Position numbers and translations under genes: made by a program | From: Defluviitaleaceae bacterium | GTDB lineage: Bacteria; Bacillota; Clostridia; Lachnospirales; WQUN01 | Direction: 5' to 3' | Assembly (NCBI GenBank): GCA_009780185.1 | Contig: WRAN01000011.1 | Location: 1-64,000, forward strand | DNA length: 64,000 bases | Notes under the pieces: model-generated | What the model saw: only the letters and a program-made list of their open reading frames with translations | What the model was told of the DNA's origin: nothing | Databases searched by the model: none | Shown: positions 8,743 to 17,901 of the stretch, piece after piece | How positions within the stretch are numbered: the stretch's first letter is position 1 | Layout of the letters: the number at the start of each line of letters is the position of its first letter

Positions 8743-9051
8743 AATTATCAGCTTTACAAGCTGGATAACGATAGCGAAATCAATGTCCTTATTAAAGATG
8801 AAATGCTTTGGCTTACTCAAAAAGCAATGGGTGAATTGTTCGACTGCTCTTCGGATAATATATCACTTCATTTAAAAAATATTTACGAATCGGGCGAATT
8901 AGCGGAAACGGGAACTGCCGAGAAAATCTCGGCAGTTCAAAAAGAAGGCAACCGAAGTGTTATGAGAGAATTATCTTTCTATAGCCTTGATGCCATTATT
9001 TCTGTTGGGTATCGTGTCAACTCCTTGCCAAAGCCAGAGAACATTAAGTAG
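8743..9051 (+). pseudogene. truncated rhuM remnant
   Basis: The frame reads NYQLYKLDNDSEINVLI, then MLWLTQKAMGELFDCS and YSLDAIISVGYRVNS. This matches the start of RhuM proteins, including the intact copy at 6587-7573. After GYRVNS the homology stops abruptly, seven unrelated residues follow, and a TAG ends the frame. The first 10-20 residues and any start codon for the full domain are missing (the only ATG is at 8803). About two thirds of the protein is gone, so this is a dead fragment. It lies on the opposite strand to the intact rhuM, with the TnpV/DUF6809 pair between them. Confidence 0.8.
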
Positions 9052-9098
9052 AGTCGCGAAGCGACGCTCTTGCCCAGATGTCGGTTATGTATCAATAC

Positions 9099-9136
9099 AA
9101 AAAACCTCCTATCGGTTATGATAGGAGGTTTTCTTA
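9099..9136. terminator. bidirectional intrinsic terminator
   Basis: A 13-base perfect stem, AAAACCTCCTATC with GATAGGAGGTTTT, and a 6-base loop, has T-rich flanks on both strands. It ends the leftward ppiB transcript and marks the border between the housekeeping block and the accessory island. Confidence 0.85.
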
Positions 9137-9147
9137 TATCTCACATT

Positions 9148-9666
9148 TTATGCTTTTGCTGGAGCAGGATAATCCACGCCTTTTGTATCCACTGTGACGG
9201 ATTTCATTTTTTGTGGGGTGTTAGGTTTATCTGAGTAGTTGCGTGGGGTGTTGGCTATGGTATTAACCACTTCCTGGCCTTCAATTACTTTACCAAAAGC
9301 GGCATATTGGCCGTCTAGGTGGGGTGATGTTTCGTGCATTATAAAGAACTGGCTTCCTGCGGAGTTGGGGCTGCTGGAGCGAGCCATAGACAGTACTCCT
9401 GGTTCGTGTTTTAGGTCATTTTTGAAACCGTTGGAGATAAATTCCCCTTTAATGGAGTATCCGGGGCTTCCGGTGCCTTCCCCTGATGGGCATCCACCTT
9501 GGATCATAAATCCTGGAATTACGCGGTGGAAAATTAGGCCGTTGTAGTATCCGCTTTGTGCCAGGGTTACAAAGTTGTTTACTGTATTGGGCGCTATCTC
9601 TGGATATAGCTCGGCCTTGATGATTCCGCCGCTTTCCATTTCTATTGTGATAATTGGGTTACTCAT
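9148..9666 (-). CDS. ppiB: cyclophilin-type peptidyl-prolyl cis-trans isomerase
   Basis: This enzyme speeds rotation of proline peptide bonds during folding. The 172-residue protein is a single cyclophilin domain of normal bacterial length. The conserved core [13 protein letters not shown] holds the catalytic arginine near residue 50, and GSQFFI with the nearby histidine-bearing segment completes the site. There is no signal peptide or lipobox, so it is cytoplasmic. AGGAGG lies 8 bases before the ATG. The start is one base after the stop of the upstream unknown gene, so the two are co-transcribed. Confidence 0.95.
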   Translation of the reverse strand: MSNPIITIEMESGGIIKAELYPEIAPNTVNNFVTLAQSGYYNGLIFHRVIPGFMIQGGCPSGEGTGSPGYSIKGEFISNGFKNDLKHEPGVLSMARSSSPNSAGSQFFIMHETSPHLDGQYAAFGKVIEGQEVVNTIANTPRNYSDKPNTPQKMKSVTVDTKGVDYPAPAKA

Positions 9667-9667
9667 A

Positions 9668-10333
9668 TTATCTGCCTCCTAATCTGCGGCGTAGGAATAA
9701 GTTTAGCTCTTTGAATGCGCTTCGTGGGTTGATTTCATTAAGGGCTTCTAGTAGGGCATTGGCTTCGTCGTCAGATAGATGCTCGCGCTTATTGGCTAGA
9801 TGGGCGGCGCGATTCTTAATAATAAACATACGGATATCGCCTTCAGACTCACGGCGGCCTATCATTTCGCTTACTACCTTGCTGGTGGAGGCAAATTGCA
9901 TAAATTGCTTGTTCATTAGGGCGTAGTTGATTTTGCCGTTTTCGTCGCTAAAGCGGTCTACCAGGGCTATAAACTCTGGGCTTTCTAACATGCAAGCGGC
10001 TGTGGGAAGGGCTTGGCCTTCTACTTCATCTGTGCATACTTCTTCTGCGTCTACATCATCAGATACCATGATTTTTACTTTGCCGCGGGCTGAATATGGC
10101 AGGCCTGCAAGTAAGTCTATAGCTTCATTGAAGGCTTCATCTGGGAAGAGGTTCGGGTCATGATTACCACTGATAATTACATCTCCGGTGCGTGTGCTTA
10201 TTTCTGCGAAATAGGTTGCGTCTTGGTCTGTGCGGTGCATTTTTATTCCGCTGCCTCCGGATTTTAGTTTGATTTTGTAAACTACTGCTGGGATAATTTC
10301 TAGTTCTACTACTTTGGTTCGGATTATGTTCAT
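9668..10333 (-). CDS. uncharacterised 221-residue protein
   Basis: I do not recognise this family. The protein is soluble, with a beta-rich N-terminal half beginning [20 protein letters not shown] and a helical, charged C-terminal half ending [12 protein letters not shown]. It has no signal peptide or membrane segment. It is translated as a unit with ppiB, whose start is one base after its stop, and the start has AAAGGTGATGACGG upstream. The C-terminal helices with several Arg/Lys pairs could bind nucleic acid or another protein, but nothing in the sequence proves it. Confidence 0.8.
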   Translation of the reverse strand: MNIIRTKVVELEIIPAVVYKIKLKSGGSGIKMHRTDQDATYFAEISTRTGDVIISGNHDPNLFPDEAFNEAIDLLAGLPYSARGKVKIMVSDDVDAEEVCTDEVEGQALPTAACMLESPEFIALVDRFSDENGKINYALMNKQFMQFASTSKVVSEMIGRRESEGDIRMFIIKNRAAHLANKREHLSDDEANALLEALNEINPRSAFKELNLFLRRRLGGR

Positions 10334-10392
10334 CCGTCATCACCTTTCATATTAAATATTTGATTTGTTGTATTTATGCGGGACACAATGCC

Positions 10393-10412
10393 CCGATACT
10401 TTGGCCATAAGC
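10393..10412 (+). repeat. copy of a dispersed CCGATACTTTGG motif
   Basis: CCGATACTTTGG followed by CATAAGCA here resembles the two copies at 53365-53384 and 53408-53427, where it continues as ATAAAAGC. It lies between the nucleotidyltransferase and the unknown gene at 9668-10333. Its function is unknown. Confidence 0.4.
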
Positions 10413-10416
10413 AATT

Positions 10417-11136
10417 CTACTTCATTTGATTGTACATTTCTATCGTGCCTATGTCATAGCAATCCCCGTCCATTATATATGCGTATACCGGGGTGATTTT
10501 ATGCAGCCACTGGGGGAAGTATCCTGGGGCGTCTGGTGGGTTGCCTTCATCGAAGTAACGCTTGAATAGAGGGATGGTTTTGCGGCGGTAGAAGTAGCTG
10601 GCGTAGATTGCGGTGTTGGATTTGGGGTGCTGGGGTTTTTCTTCTAGGGAAAGTACTTTGCCCTCTGGGTCTAGCTCCGCTACTGCAAAGGCTCGTAGCA
10701 TTTCTATGTCGTCGCTTTCCTTTGCGGCTAGGGTATCCGCGTCCTTTTCTTTGAAAAAGTCGTATTGCTCTCGCAGGTCGAAGGTAAAGTAGTTGTCACC
10801 GGCTATTACGAAGATATCGTCGTCGATGGACTTCTCTTTTATCGTGAAGAAGATGTCACCTACAGCTCCCAGGCGGTTATCGTTGCTGGTGGTGCCGTCG
10901 TCAAGTACCTCTATGGGGATGGTGGTTGGGGCGGTTTTGGCCCATTCTGAAAAATGGGGATAGAACTTAGAATTGGTTACAGCGTAGATGGTGTCTATTG
11001 CGGGGATGCGATTAATCTGGTCTATGATGTAGTCGATTACGGGTTTGCCTTTTAAGGGGAGTAGTGCCTTGGGTTGGTCTTTGGTTAGGGGGTACATACG
11101 GGTGGCGTACCCTGCCAGTAGTATGATTGCTTTCAT
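10417..11136 (-). CDS. sugar-phosphate nucleotidyltransferase
   Basis: The protein belongs to the NTP_transferase family, which joins a nucleotide to a sugar phosphate to make activated sugars for wall or capsule polymers. The N-terminal signature LAGYATRMYPLT and DQPKALLPLKGKPVIDYI is clear, and FVIAGDNYFTFDL near residue 105 is the metal-binding GD region. LSLEEKP follows at about residue 155. The sugar cannot be told from sequence. The start ATG overlaps the stop of the upstream pseudouridine synthase as ATGA and has GAGG 5 bases before it. Length (239 residues) is normal for single-domain members. Confidence 0.88.
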   Translation of the reverse strand: MKAIILLAGYATRMYPLTKDQPKALLPLKGKPVIDYIIDQINRIPAIDTIYAVTNSKFYPHFSEWAKTAPTTIPIEVLDDGTTSNDNRLGAVGDIFFTIKEKSIDDDIFVIAGDNYFTFDLREQYDFFKEKDADTLAAKESDDIEMLRAFAVAELDPEGKVLSLEEKPQHPKSNTAIYASYFYRRKTIPLFKRYFDEGNPPDAPGYFPQWLHKITPVYAYIMDGDCYDIGTIEMYNQMK

Positions 11137-12050
11137 GGTAACCTCAGCTTCCATTTAGTTAGGTGCTTTATAAATGTCTCTGGTGGCGGTACCGTCCAGG
11201 TTTTGCCGTCAGGGAAAATTAGTCTGTGACAGTGTAATAGCTGACCAGGTATGCCTGGAACGGCCTTGCCGCCGTATTTTTTATCTCCTGATAGGGGGTG
11301 GCCTATTGATGCTAGATGTGCACGGATTTGGTGACTACGCCCGGTTATTGGGTTTACTGATAACAAGGTGTGACCATTTTTTATATCAAGAGATTTATAG
11401 GCGGTAATGGCGCGCGGCTCACTTGCGGTATTGTTTATTCGGGCTATGTTGGCGGCGGTATCTTTTTGGTAGTGGCCTTCTAAGGTGGCGCTACCGTGGA
11501 GCTCGCCGTCTACAATTGTTAGATATTCCTTTATTACACTGCCTTGGGCTGCGAATAGGGCATTAGCTGTTCGAATTGATTGGTAGTTCTTGCCGCATAC
11601 TATCAGGCCGCTGGTGTTTACATCAAGGCGGTTGCATAGAGCCGGTGTGAAGGTCGCGTCTGGAGGGTATGCTCCGGTTTCTCGTAAATAGTGCAAAACT
11701 CTGGCTAATAGGTGGGCTTCTTTGCCTTTCATTCCTCCGTGGGAGGCCATTCCGGCAGGCTTGTTTACAATTAGATAGTCTTCATCTTCATATATAATCT
11801 CTGGCAGTGCGCTAGATTCTACTATGCGCTGGGTGCGAAGGTCATTCATTGTCTCCCCAGAGAGGTATAGCCCCAGCACATCCCCTGCTTGCAGCAGCTC
11901 GCTGCCTGCGGCGCGTTTTCCGTTAAGCTTGATTCGTTTTTTGCGTAGGAGTTTATATATCAAAGAGTGGGGAGCGTTGTTGAAGTACATAAAAAGAAAC
12001 TTATCCGCCCGGCGGTTTGCGTCTTGGGCGGTGATATTAATCTCATACAC
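11133..12050 (-). CDS. RluA-family pseudouridine synthase
   Basis: The enzyme isomerises uridine to pseudouridine in rRNA or tRNA. An N-terminal S4 RNA-binding domain (RADKFLFMYFNN to LNGKRAAG) is followed by the catalytic domain. The active-site motif reads NRLDVNTSGL, where most relatives have HRLDxxTSG; the catalytic aspartate is kept and only the histidine is replaced by asparagine. The closing motif PITGRSHQIRAHLA is intact. I take GTG 12050 as the start because it overlaps the prfB stop in GTGTATGA; a TTG at 12071 is the alternative. The exact target position cannot be assigned. Confidence 0.9.
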   Translation of the reverse strand: MYEINITAQDANRRADKFLFMYFNNAPHSLIYKLLRKKRIKLNGKRAAGSELLQAGDVLGLYLSGETMNDLRTQRIVESSALPEIIYEDEDYLIVNKPAGMASHGGMKGKEAHLLARVLHYLRETGAYPPDATFTPALCNRLDVNTSGLIVCGKNYQSIRTANALFAAQGSVIKEYLTIVDGELHGSATLEGHYQKDTAANIARINNTASEPRAITAYKSLDIKNGHTLLSVNPITGRSHQIRAHLASIGHPLSGDKKYGGKAVPGIPGQLLHCHRLIFPDGKTWTVPPPETFIKHLTKWKLRLP

Positions 12051-13156
12051 GGCCTTTATGATCCCAAACAAGATATGCGTTCATAAAGGGGTCTAGGGCG
12101 CCGTCCATTACTGCTTGTACATTGCCTGTTTCTTCGCTGGTGCGGTGGTCTTTTACCATGCTGTATGGGTGGAAGACATATGAGCGGATTTGACTGCCCC
12201 AGGCATTGTCCATCTTTGCGCCTCTTATGCGGTCTAGGTTTTCTAGTTCTTCTTCCTTTTGCTTAAGGTATAACTTGGCTTTTAGCATTTTCATGGCACG
12301 GTCGCGGTTTTGGATTTGGCTGCGCTCGTTTTGGCATTGCACTATTATCCCGGATGGGATATGGGTTATGCGGATAGCGGATTCGGTTTTATTTACGTGT
12401 TGGCCTCCGGCTCCGCCACTTCGGTAGGTATCTACCTTTAAGTCTTCCGGGTTTATTTCAATGGAGTCGGCTTCGTCTAATTCCGGCATTACGTCGCAAG
12501 AAGCGAAGGATGTATGGCGGCGGCCAGAAGAATCGAAGGGGGAGATGCGTACAAGGCGATGTATGCCTTTTTCGCTTCTCAGGTAGCCGAAGGCGTTATC
12601 TCCGGATATCTGGAAGGTTGCGGATTTTACTCCTGCTTCTTCCCCGTCAATGAAATCTAAGAGCTCGAATTTATAGCCTCGGCGGTCTGCCCAGCGGCTG
12701 TACATACGAAGTAACATGCCTACCCAGTCGCAGGATTCTGTACCACCAGCGCCAGGATGTAGGCTTACTATGGCGTTTAAACTGTCGTATTCGCCGCCAA
12801 GTAGGGTTTCTACCCGCAATTGGTCATAGCTTGCTTCGAATGTTTCTGTCAGTTCCTCGGCTTCTTTTATTAGCGAAGCGTCTTGGGCTTCTATACCCAT
12901 TTCACATATGGTTAGGGCGTCGTCGTAAGCTGATTGAAGTTTTTCGAAGGATGTTACCTTGCTTCTTAGGATTTTTAAGTCTCGCAAAACAGTTTGCGAT
13001 GTTGTGGTGTCACCCCAGAAATTGGGGTCGTTTGTTTTTTCTTCTAGGGCTTCGATTTCACTTTTGGCCTTCGCCAGGTCAAAGTGAATCCCCCATTTCT
13101 ATAAGCTTGGCTTTGTATGGCGCCAGTTTGCGCATAATTTCTTCTAATGCCAGCAT
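12043..13156 (-). CDS. prfB: peptide chain release factor 2, with programmed +1 frameshift
   Basis: RF2 ends translation at UGA and UAA. The gene is split over two frames: ATG 13156 opens a 25-codon frame (MLALEEIMRKLAPYKAK...) that reaches an in-frame TGA at 13081-13079. A +1 shift on CTT continues as DLAKAKSEIEALEEK and so on to 12043. The joined protein is about 370 residues, the usual RF2 length. The SPF anticodon-like tripeptide (RISPFDSSGRR) and the catalytic GGQ (SGGAGGQHVNK) are both present. A start at internal ATG 12987 would lose some 56 residues and is rejected. The start has AAAGGAAGTG upstream. Frameshifting at a UGA codon gives autoregulation, because RF2 itself reads that stop. 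Confidence 0.95.
13079..13097 (-). promoter_or_regulatory. programmed +1 frameshift site of prfB
   Basis: Reading leftward, the site is GGGGGATTCACTTTGAC. The slippery CTT, the TGA stop and the following C match the universal prfB signal. The internal Shine-Dalgarno-like GGGGG lies 5 bases before CTT, whereas the classical AGGGGGTATCTTTGAC has 3. Confidence 0.93.
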
Positions 13157-13169
13157 GTTTTCACTTCCT

Positions 13170-13436
13170 TTACTTGTTTCTATTAATTGCGATTGCACGC
13201 CCGATTAGGATTGCTGCGCCTATTAATATCACTTGCAGAGCATATTCCGGGGCGAACGCAAACAATAACACAGCGGCGATACCGCATAGTAGTATTCGTT
13301 TCCATTCTCTTATGATAAAATCGCGAATTTTAAGGGATTGACCTTCTGGAAAAAGATTGCTGAGTACCCACACCAGAGGGATGGGTACTACTACAAGTAC
13401 TAGTGTTGCAATCCCTATGATATACATTGCGTTCAT
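13170..13436 (-). CDS. small two-helix membrane protein
   Basis: This 88-residue protein is of no family I recognise. It has an N-terminal hydrophobic helix (about residues 4-26, IIGIATLVLVVVPIPLVWVL) and a second one after a basic loop (about 51-82, LLCGIAAVLLFAFAPEY and on). A basic C-terminus reads GRAIAINRNK. It starts 2 bases after the secA stop and ends just ahead of prfB, so it is co-transcribed with both. A link to protein export is suggested only by position. Confidence 0.7.
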   Translation of the reverse strand: MNAMYIIGIATLVLVVVPIPLVWVLSNLFPEGQSLKIRDFIIREWKRILLCGIAAVLLFAFAPEYALQVILIGAAILIGRAIAINRNK

Positions 13437-13438
13437 GG

Positions 13439-16033
13439 CTACCCGACGATTTTATTTTTGCAGCAGTGTTTGTATTTTTTACCACTTTTGCAGGGGCAAG
13501 GGGCATTAGGGCCTATCTTGGCTTCACTGCGCTTTGCGGGTTTTTTTACTGCGGTGTCATCACGTTGGGTGAATTGGTCTTCTTTTTTTACTAGCTGGCG
13601 CATACGGGGTTGCTTGTCTCCTGTTTGAAGATGGACGTTGAAGAGCTTCCAGATAGTGTCTTGCTGGATGTTATTGCTCATTTCTTCGAACATTTCAAAG
13701 CCCAGGAATTTGTATTCCACCAGCGGGTCGCGCTGGGCGTATGATCTGAGTGAGATACCTTGGCGCATTTGGTCCATTTCGTCTATATGGGTCATCCATC
13801 TGGTGTCTACTGAGCTCATTAGGAAAGCTCGTTCCCAGTTGCGCATTTCTTCTGTACCTATTTTTTCTTCCAGTTGGGCGTAGATTTCTATTGCTTCGTT
13901 GTATAAGCGCTCTTTTATATCGTCTTTTGTTATTGTGTCACGCTCGTCACTTGTGATTTCTACTGCGGGTCTGTGGAAGATTATCATCAATTGCTTGTTA
14001 AGATCTGCTATCTTCCAATCGTCTGAGTCATCACTTTCTGCTGTGTGGGCGTCTACTGCTCTATCCAGTACGGCTTTTAGCATACGTTTTATGTTTTCTT
14101 GCAAATCTTCCCCATCTATGATTTTATTGCGCTCACCATAGATTATTTCTCTTTGTTCATTCATTACTTGGTCGTATTGCAGTAGGTGTTTTCTTATGCC
14201 GAAGTTATTGCCTTCTACTTTCTTTTGGGCACTTTCTATGGCTTTTGAAAGCATACCATGTTCGATTACATCGTCTTCTTTCATCCCTATAGCATCTACT
14301 ACACGAGACATGCGGTCACCGCCAAATAGACGGATTAGTTCATCTTCCATGGAAATAAAGAACTGGGATTCCCCTGGGTCACCTTGACGGCCAGCACGGC
14401 CTCGAAGCTGGTTGTCTATACGGCGGGCTTCATGGCGCTCGGTGCCTATTACTTTTAATCCGCCTAGCTCCTTGACACCTTCACCCAGCATAATGTCCGT
14501 ACCACGGCCGGCCATGTTGGTGGCTATGGTTATATTTCCGGATTGGCCGGATAAAGCTATGATATCGGCCTCGCGCTCATGGTGTTTGGCGTTAAGCACT
14601 TCGTGTTTGATGCCTTTTTTTCTTAGAAGTGAGCTAACCAGCTCAGATTTTTCTATGCTTACGGTACCTACCAGTACGGGCTGCTTTTTGGCATGGGCTT
14701 CTTGTATTGACTCTACAATGGCCTTGTATTTCGCGGCCTCTGTGCGGTATACCACGTCTGGCTTGTCGTTACGGACCATGGCGCGGTTGGTTGGGATTGC
14801 TACCACGTCCATTCCGTAGATTTCGCGGAATTCGCCGTCTTCTGTTAACGCGGTACCGGTCATGCCGGCTTTTTTTGTGTATTTATTGAAAAAGTTCTGG
14901 AATGTAACGGTGGCTAGGGTACGGCTTTCTCTTTGTACTTTTACACCTTCTTTGGCTTCAATTGCTTGATGGAGGCCGTCAGAATAGCGGCGGCCCGGCA
15001 TAAGGCGGCCTGTGAATTCGTCTACGATTACAATACCGTCATCTTTAACCACATAGTCTACATCCCGGTGCATATTATAGTTGGCCTTTAGGGCGTTGTT
15101 GATAAAGTGCATGATTTCTACATTATCCGGGTCAGATAGGTTTTCTAGCCTGAAATATCTCTCAGAGGCTTCTATGCCTTGTTGGGTTAGGGACACGGTT
15201 TTCTTTTTTTCGTCAACAACAAAATCCCCTTCTTCTTGTAACTCCTGGCGTAAAAGGGGGTTATTGAGAGCCTCGTCTTCATTTACAATTCGGCCTTTTT
15301 TTAGGTTCTTCGCCAGATTGTCAGCGGCACGGTATAGTTCGTTGGCCTTTCCGCCGGGGCCGGATATGATTAGAGGGGTACGGGCTTCATCTATAAGAAT
15401 CGAGTCAACCTCGTCTATTATTGCAAAATGGAGGCCGCGTTGTACCCGGTGGTCGTCAAATACAACCATGTTGTCACGGAGGTAGTCGAAGCCCAGTTCG
15501 TTGTTGGTGGCGTAGGTGATATCGCAGGCATATTGAGCACGGCGGTCCGCGGGCTCTAAGCCGTGGAGTATACAGCCTGTTGTAAGGCCAAGGAAGCTGA
15601 AGATTTGGCCCATAAGTTCGGCGTGATAACTGGCAAGATATTCGTTAACCGTTACAAGGTGGGCACCCTTGCCTGATAAGGCGTTAAGATATAGGGGAAG
15701 GATAGCCGTTTGTGTTTTACCTTCACCTGTACGCATCTCAGAAATACGGCCTTGGTGGAGGATTATGCCACCCATAAGCTGAACGTCAAAGTGGCGCTTG
15801 CCTGTAAGGCGGGTTGTGGCCTCCCGCACCAATGCAAAAGCCTCAGGCAGGATATCATCCAAGGTCTCACCTGCCGCCAGGCGGTCTTTGAACTTCTGTG
15901 ACATGCCCTTTATCTCGCAACCGGTTAGGGCTTGCATTGTTGGTTCAAGTGCATTGATTTTATCCACGGTTGGTTTTATGCGTTTTATTTCTTTTTCGGA
16001 ATAATTGCCGAAGATTTTTTCTAGTATTCCCAT
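13439..16033 (-). CDS. secA: preprotein translocase ATPase SecA
   Basis: SecA drives secretory proteins through SecYEG using ATP. The 864-residue protein has the DEAD-like motor (MRTGEGKTQTA near residue 100; DEVDSILIDEARTPL near 208), the preprotein cross-linking and helical scaffold regions, and the second helicase motif IATNMAGRGTDI. The C-terminal zinc tail is CPCKSGKKYKHCC. Length and order are normal. The ATG follows AGAGGTGCCAA and a strong promoter at 16072-16100. As the first gene, it probably leads the run through prfB to the nucleotidyltransferase. Confidence 0.98.
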   Translation of the reverse strand: MGILEKIFGNYSEKEIKRIKPTVDKINALEPTMQALTGCEIKGMSQKFKDRLAAGETLDDILPEAFALVREATTRLTGKRHFDVQLMGGIILHQGRISEMRTGEGKTQTAILPLYLNALSGKGAHLVTVNEYLASYHAELMGQIFSFLGLTTGCILHGLEPADRRAQYACDITYATNNELGFDYLRDNMVVFDDHRVQRGLHFAIIDEVDSILIDEARTPLIISGPGGKANELYRAADNLAKNLKKGRIVNEDEALNNPLLRQELQEEGDFVVDEKKKTVSLTQQGIEASERYFRLENLSDPDNVEIMHFINNALKANYNMHRDVDYVVKDDGIVIVDEFTGRLMPGRRYSDGLHQAIEAKEGVKVQRESRTLATVTFQNFFNKYTKKAGMTGTALTEDGEFREIYGMDVVAIPTNRAMVRNDKPDVVYRTEAAKYKAIVESIQEAHAKKQPVLVGTVSIEKSELVSSLLRKKGIKHEVLNAKHHEREADIIALSGQSGNITIATNMAGRGTDIMLGEGVKELGGLKVIGTERHEARRIDNQLRGRAGRQGDPGESQFFISMEDELIRLFGGDRMSRVVDAIGMKEDDVIEHGMLSKAIESAQKKVEGNNFGIRKHLLQYDQVMNEQREIIYGERNKIIDGEDLQENIKRMLKAVLDRAVDAHTAESDDSDDWKIADLNKQLMIIFHRPAVEITSDERDTITKDDIKERLYNEAIEIYAQLEEKIGTEEMRNWERAFLMSSVDTRWMTHIDEMDQMRQGISLRSYAQRDPLVEYKFLGFEMFEEMSNNIQQDTIWKLFNVHLQTGDKQPRMRQLVKKEDQFTQRDDTAVKKPAKRSEAKIGPNAPCPCKSGKKYKHCCKNKIVG

Positions 16034-16071
16034 TTGGCACCTCTTTTGCTTATTCTTGCTATAACTTAATG

Positions 16072-16100
16072 AATATAGCAGTGATATGGCTGCGGTGCAA
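16072..16100 (-). promoter_or_regulatory. secA promoter
   Basis: Leftward TTGCAC and TATATT are spaced by 17 bases, with the -10 about 40 bases before the secA ATG. Confidence 0.7.
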
Positions 16101-16119
16101 GGGGTTTTGGGGATTTTCC

Positions 16120-17901
16120 TTACAGTATTCCCATATCTTCTAAAATTGAAAGCGTTATTTGGGCGGCAGTGCTGCCCCAGGTATCGTGTCCTTTCATATA
16201 TGTTGCGAATACAAAGGTACGTCCGTCAGTTTCTATATATCCAACGAACCAGCCGTTAATTGCATCACCGTTTACCAAACCAGTTCCTGTTTTCCCAGAT
16301 ACAATAGCTCCATCCCTCTCGTACAGTTGCAAAACGTCCATCAATGTATTCACATGTTGTGAATCAAATATCGTGTTATTGCGATAAAAATTAGTCAAAA
16401 TCTCTACTTGCTCTACCGGTGATATACGTAGAGATGATTCTAGCCAGAAATCTTCAATGCCCCCAGTAAGGTTTTGATTACCATAGGATAACTGCGTTAG
16501 GTAATAATTCACGTATTCTATTCCAATTTGTACATCTAAGTCTTGGAAATACCAGCTAGTGGAGTTTTGCATGGCCGATGCCAAATCTTGATTTTGATTC
16601 CACGATTCAAAGATTTGCATCGTTCCATCCCATTCTCGTAATGAGTCATCAGCGTCTAAGATGCCTGTTTCCAATGCGATAAGCGCACTGAATATTTTAT
16701 ATGTTGAGTTTGGTGAAACCCTTGTCACACTCATATCTCTATTGTGAATGGTGAACAAATCGGTCTCCAAATCATAAAGTACAAAACTCCCTTCACGACC
16801 GTCAAAGAAATGGGATAGGTCTGTATAGATTACATTATCAGCCTGAAAATGAAACCTATCACCACCACTGTCAGCCAATGCAGAAATGACAGGTATCTTG
16901 CAAAAAATAAGAAGAACCATAAGGAAAAATAGGCAAATGCTCTTTATTTTTAGTAAGCCCGACTCCGTCTTATATGAAGCAATACATCTGACACGTTTAA
17001 TGATTTGTGGTTTTGAATCCCCCATGCTTGCCGCAAAAAGTGGCACCGGCGGGGTTGATAGGGATTTTACAAAGTTTATTAAAGTTTCTCCATAGCCAAT
17101 ATGAAGATCACTTGGGAGTATCTCTAAAACAGAAGCGTCACAAGCCAACTCTCTATCTAAACGCATTTGCTTAAACGCAAAATAAACTACCGGATTAAAC
17201 CAATAAATAATAATCAACAAACACATAATGCTGTTGATTTTTATATCTTTGTTTTTGCAATGTATCAGTTCGTGAAGCATGGCGTATCGCACATCGGTTA
17301 ATGATATTTTCCCTGCGGGCAGTATAACTTGGGGCTTAAAAAAACCTACCGTCATAGGTGTTTTTACAAGAATGGATGAACCTAGCAGAACTTTACTTTT
17401 TATGCCCACCTCATATTTGCAGCGAAAAAATAGTGAAAGTATTTCTTCATCTTCGATAGGCTTTACAGACTCTTTGATTAGCCGTAGGTTTCGGCTATTT
17501 AATATTAGAAATATTGCCGAAACAATAATACCGGCAATCCATATCCACATAAAGATTATCGGCAGATATCCCGGTGCAAAACGTTCTACCGGTATCGCAA
17601 AATCTTGCAACCAATCAGTACCGTATACACCCATGGCCCCTTCCCCTGTAGGTATTGCGGTGCCTGTTGTTGTGACTTCTCCCAGATATGAAATACTTAA
17701 CCAGCGACCCATGTCTAATGTGGCGAAGAAACTGCTTGGGATGAGTGGTACTATCAATAAAACAAAAAATAATAAACCCAGGTTATATTGCCATCTTACG
17801 GATATGTGTTTTTTTAACGCTTTTTTTAACAAAAAAATAAGCAGTACACCAATGGACGAAACAAAAGTTGTCGCAATAAAAAAAGTGAAGAATGTACTCA
17901 T
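16120..17901 (-). CDS. blaR1: BlaR1/MecR1-type beta-lactam sensor-transducer
   Basis: This membrane receptor senses beta-lactams and destroys the BlaI repressor. The N-terminal part has membrane helices (near residues 5-25, 38-57, 113-135 and 220-240). An M56 zinc protease domain carries HELIHCKNKD (H210-E211-H214) with the later glutamate in LDRELACDAS. A last helix near 320-340 leads to an extracellular class D beta-lactamase-like sensor with S399-T-Y-K402, where penicillin would acylate. YGN and KTGTG motifs follow. All catalytic elements of both domains look intact, and the length (593) is full. The start overlaps the blaI stop by ATGA. The target regulon inferred here is the adjacent divergent PBP operon rather than a beta-lactamase. 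Confidence 0.93.
   Translation of the reverse strand: MSTFFTFFIATTFVSSIGVLLIFLLKKALKKHISVRWQYNLGLLFFVLLIVPLIPSSFFATLDMGRWLSISYLGEVTTTGTAIPTGEGAMGVYGTDWLQDFAIPVERFAPGYLPIIFMWIWIAGIIVSAIFLILNSRNLRLIKESVKPIEDEEILSLFFRCKYEVGIKSKVLLGSSILVKTPMTVGFFKPQVILPAGKISLTDVRYAMLHELIHCKNKDIKINSIMCLLIIIYWFNPVVYFAFKQMRLDRELACDASVLEILPSDLHIGYGETLINFVKSLSTPPVPLFAASMGDSKPQIIKRVRCIASYKTESGLLKIKSICLFFLMVLLIFCKIPVISALADSGGDRFHFQADNVIYTDLSHFFDGREGSFVLYDLETDLFTIHNRDMSVTRVSPNSTYKIFSALIALETGILDADDSLREWDGTMQIFESWNQNQDLASAMQNSTSWYFQDLDVQIGIEYVNYYLTQLSYGNQNLTGGIEDFWLESSLRISPVEQVEILTNFYRNNTIFDSQHVNTLMDVLQLYERDGAIVSGKTGTGLVNGDAINGWFVGYIETDGRTFVFATYMKGHDTWGSTAAQITLSILEDMGIL

Noticed and set aside
12043-12987. Release factor 2 beginning at ATG 12987
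   Set aside because: This would give only 314 residues. The missing N-terminus is encoded just upstream in two frames joined by a CTT TGA C frameshift site, starting at ATG 13156 with a good ribosome site.
16120-17901. A class D beta-lactamase gene, from the STYK and KTG motifs
   Set aside because: Those motifs lie in the C-terminal sensor domain of a protein that also has the M56 protease and membrane helices of BlaR1. No separate beta-lactamase was found in the window.
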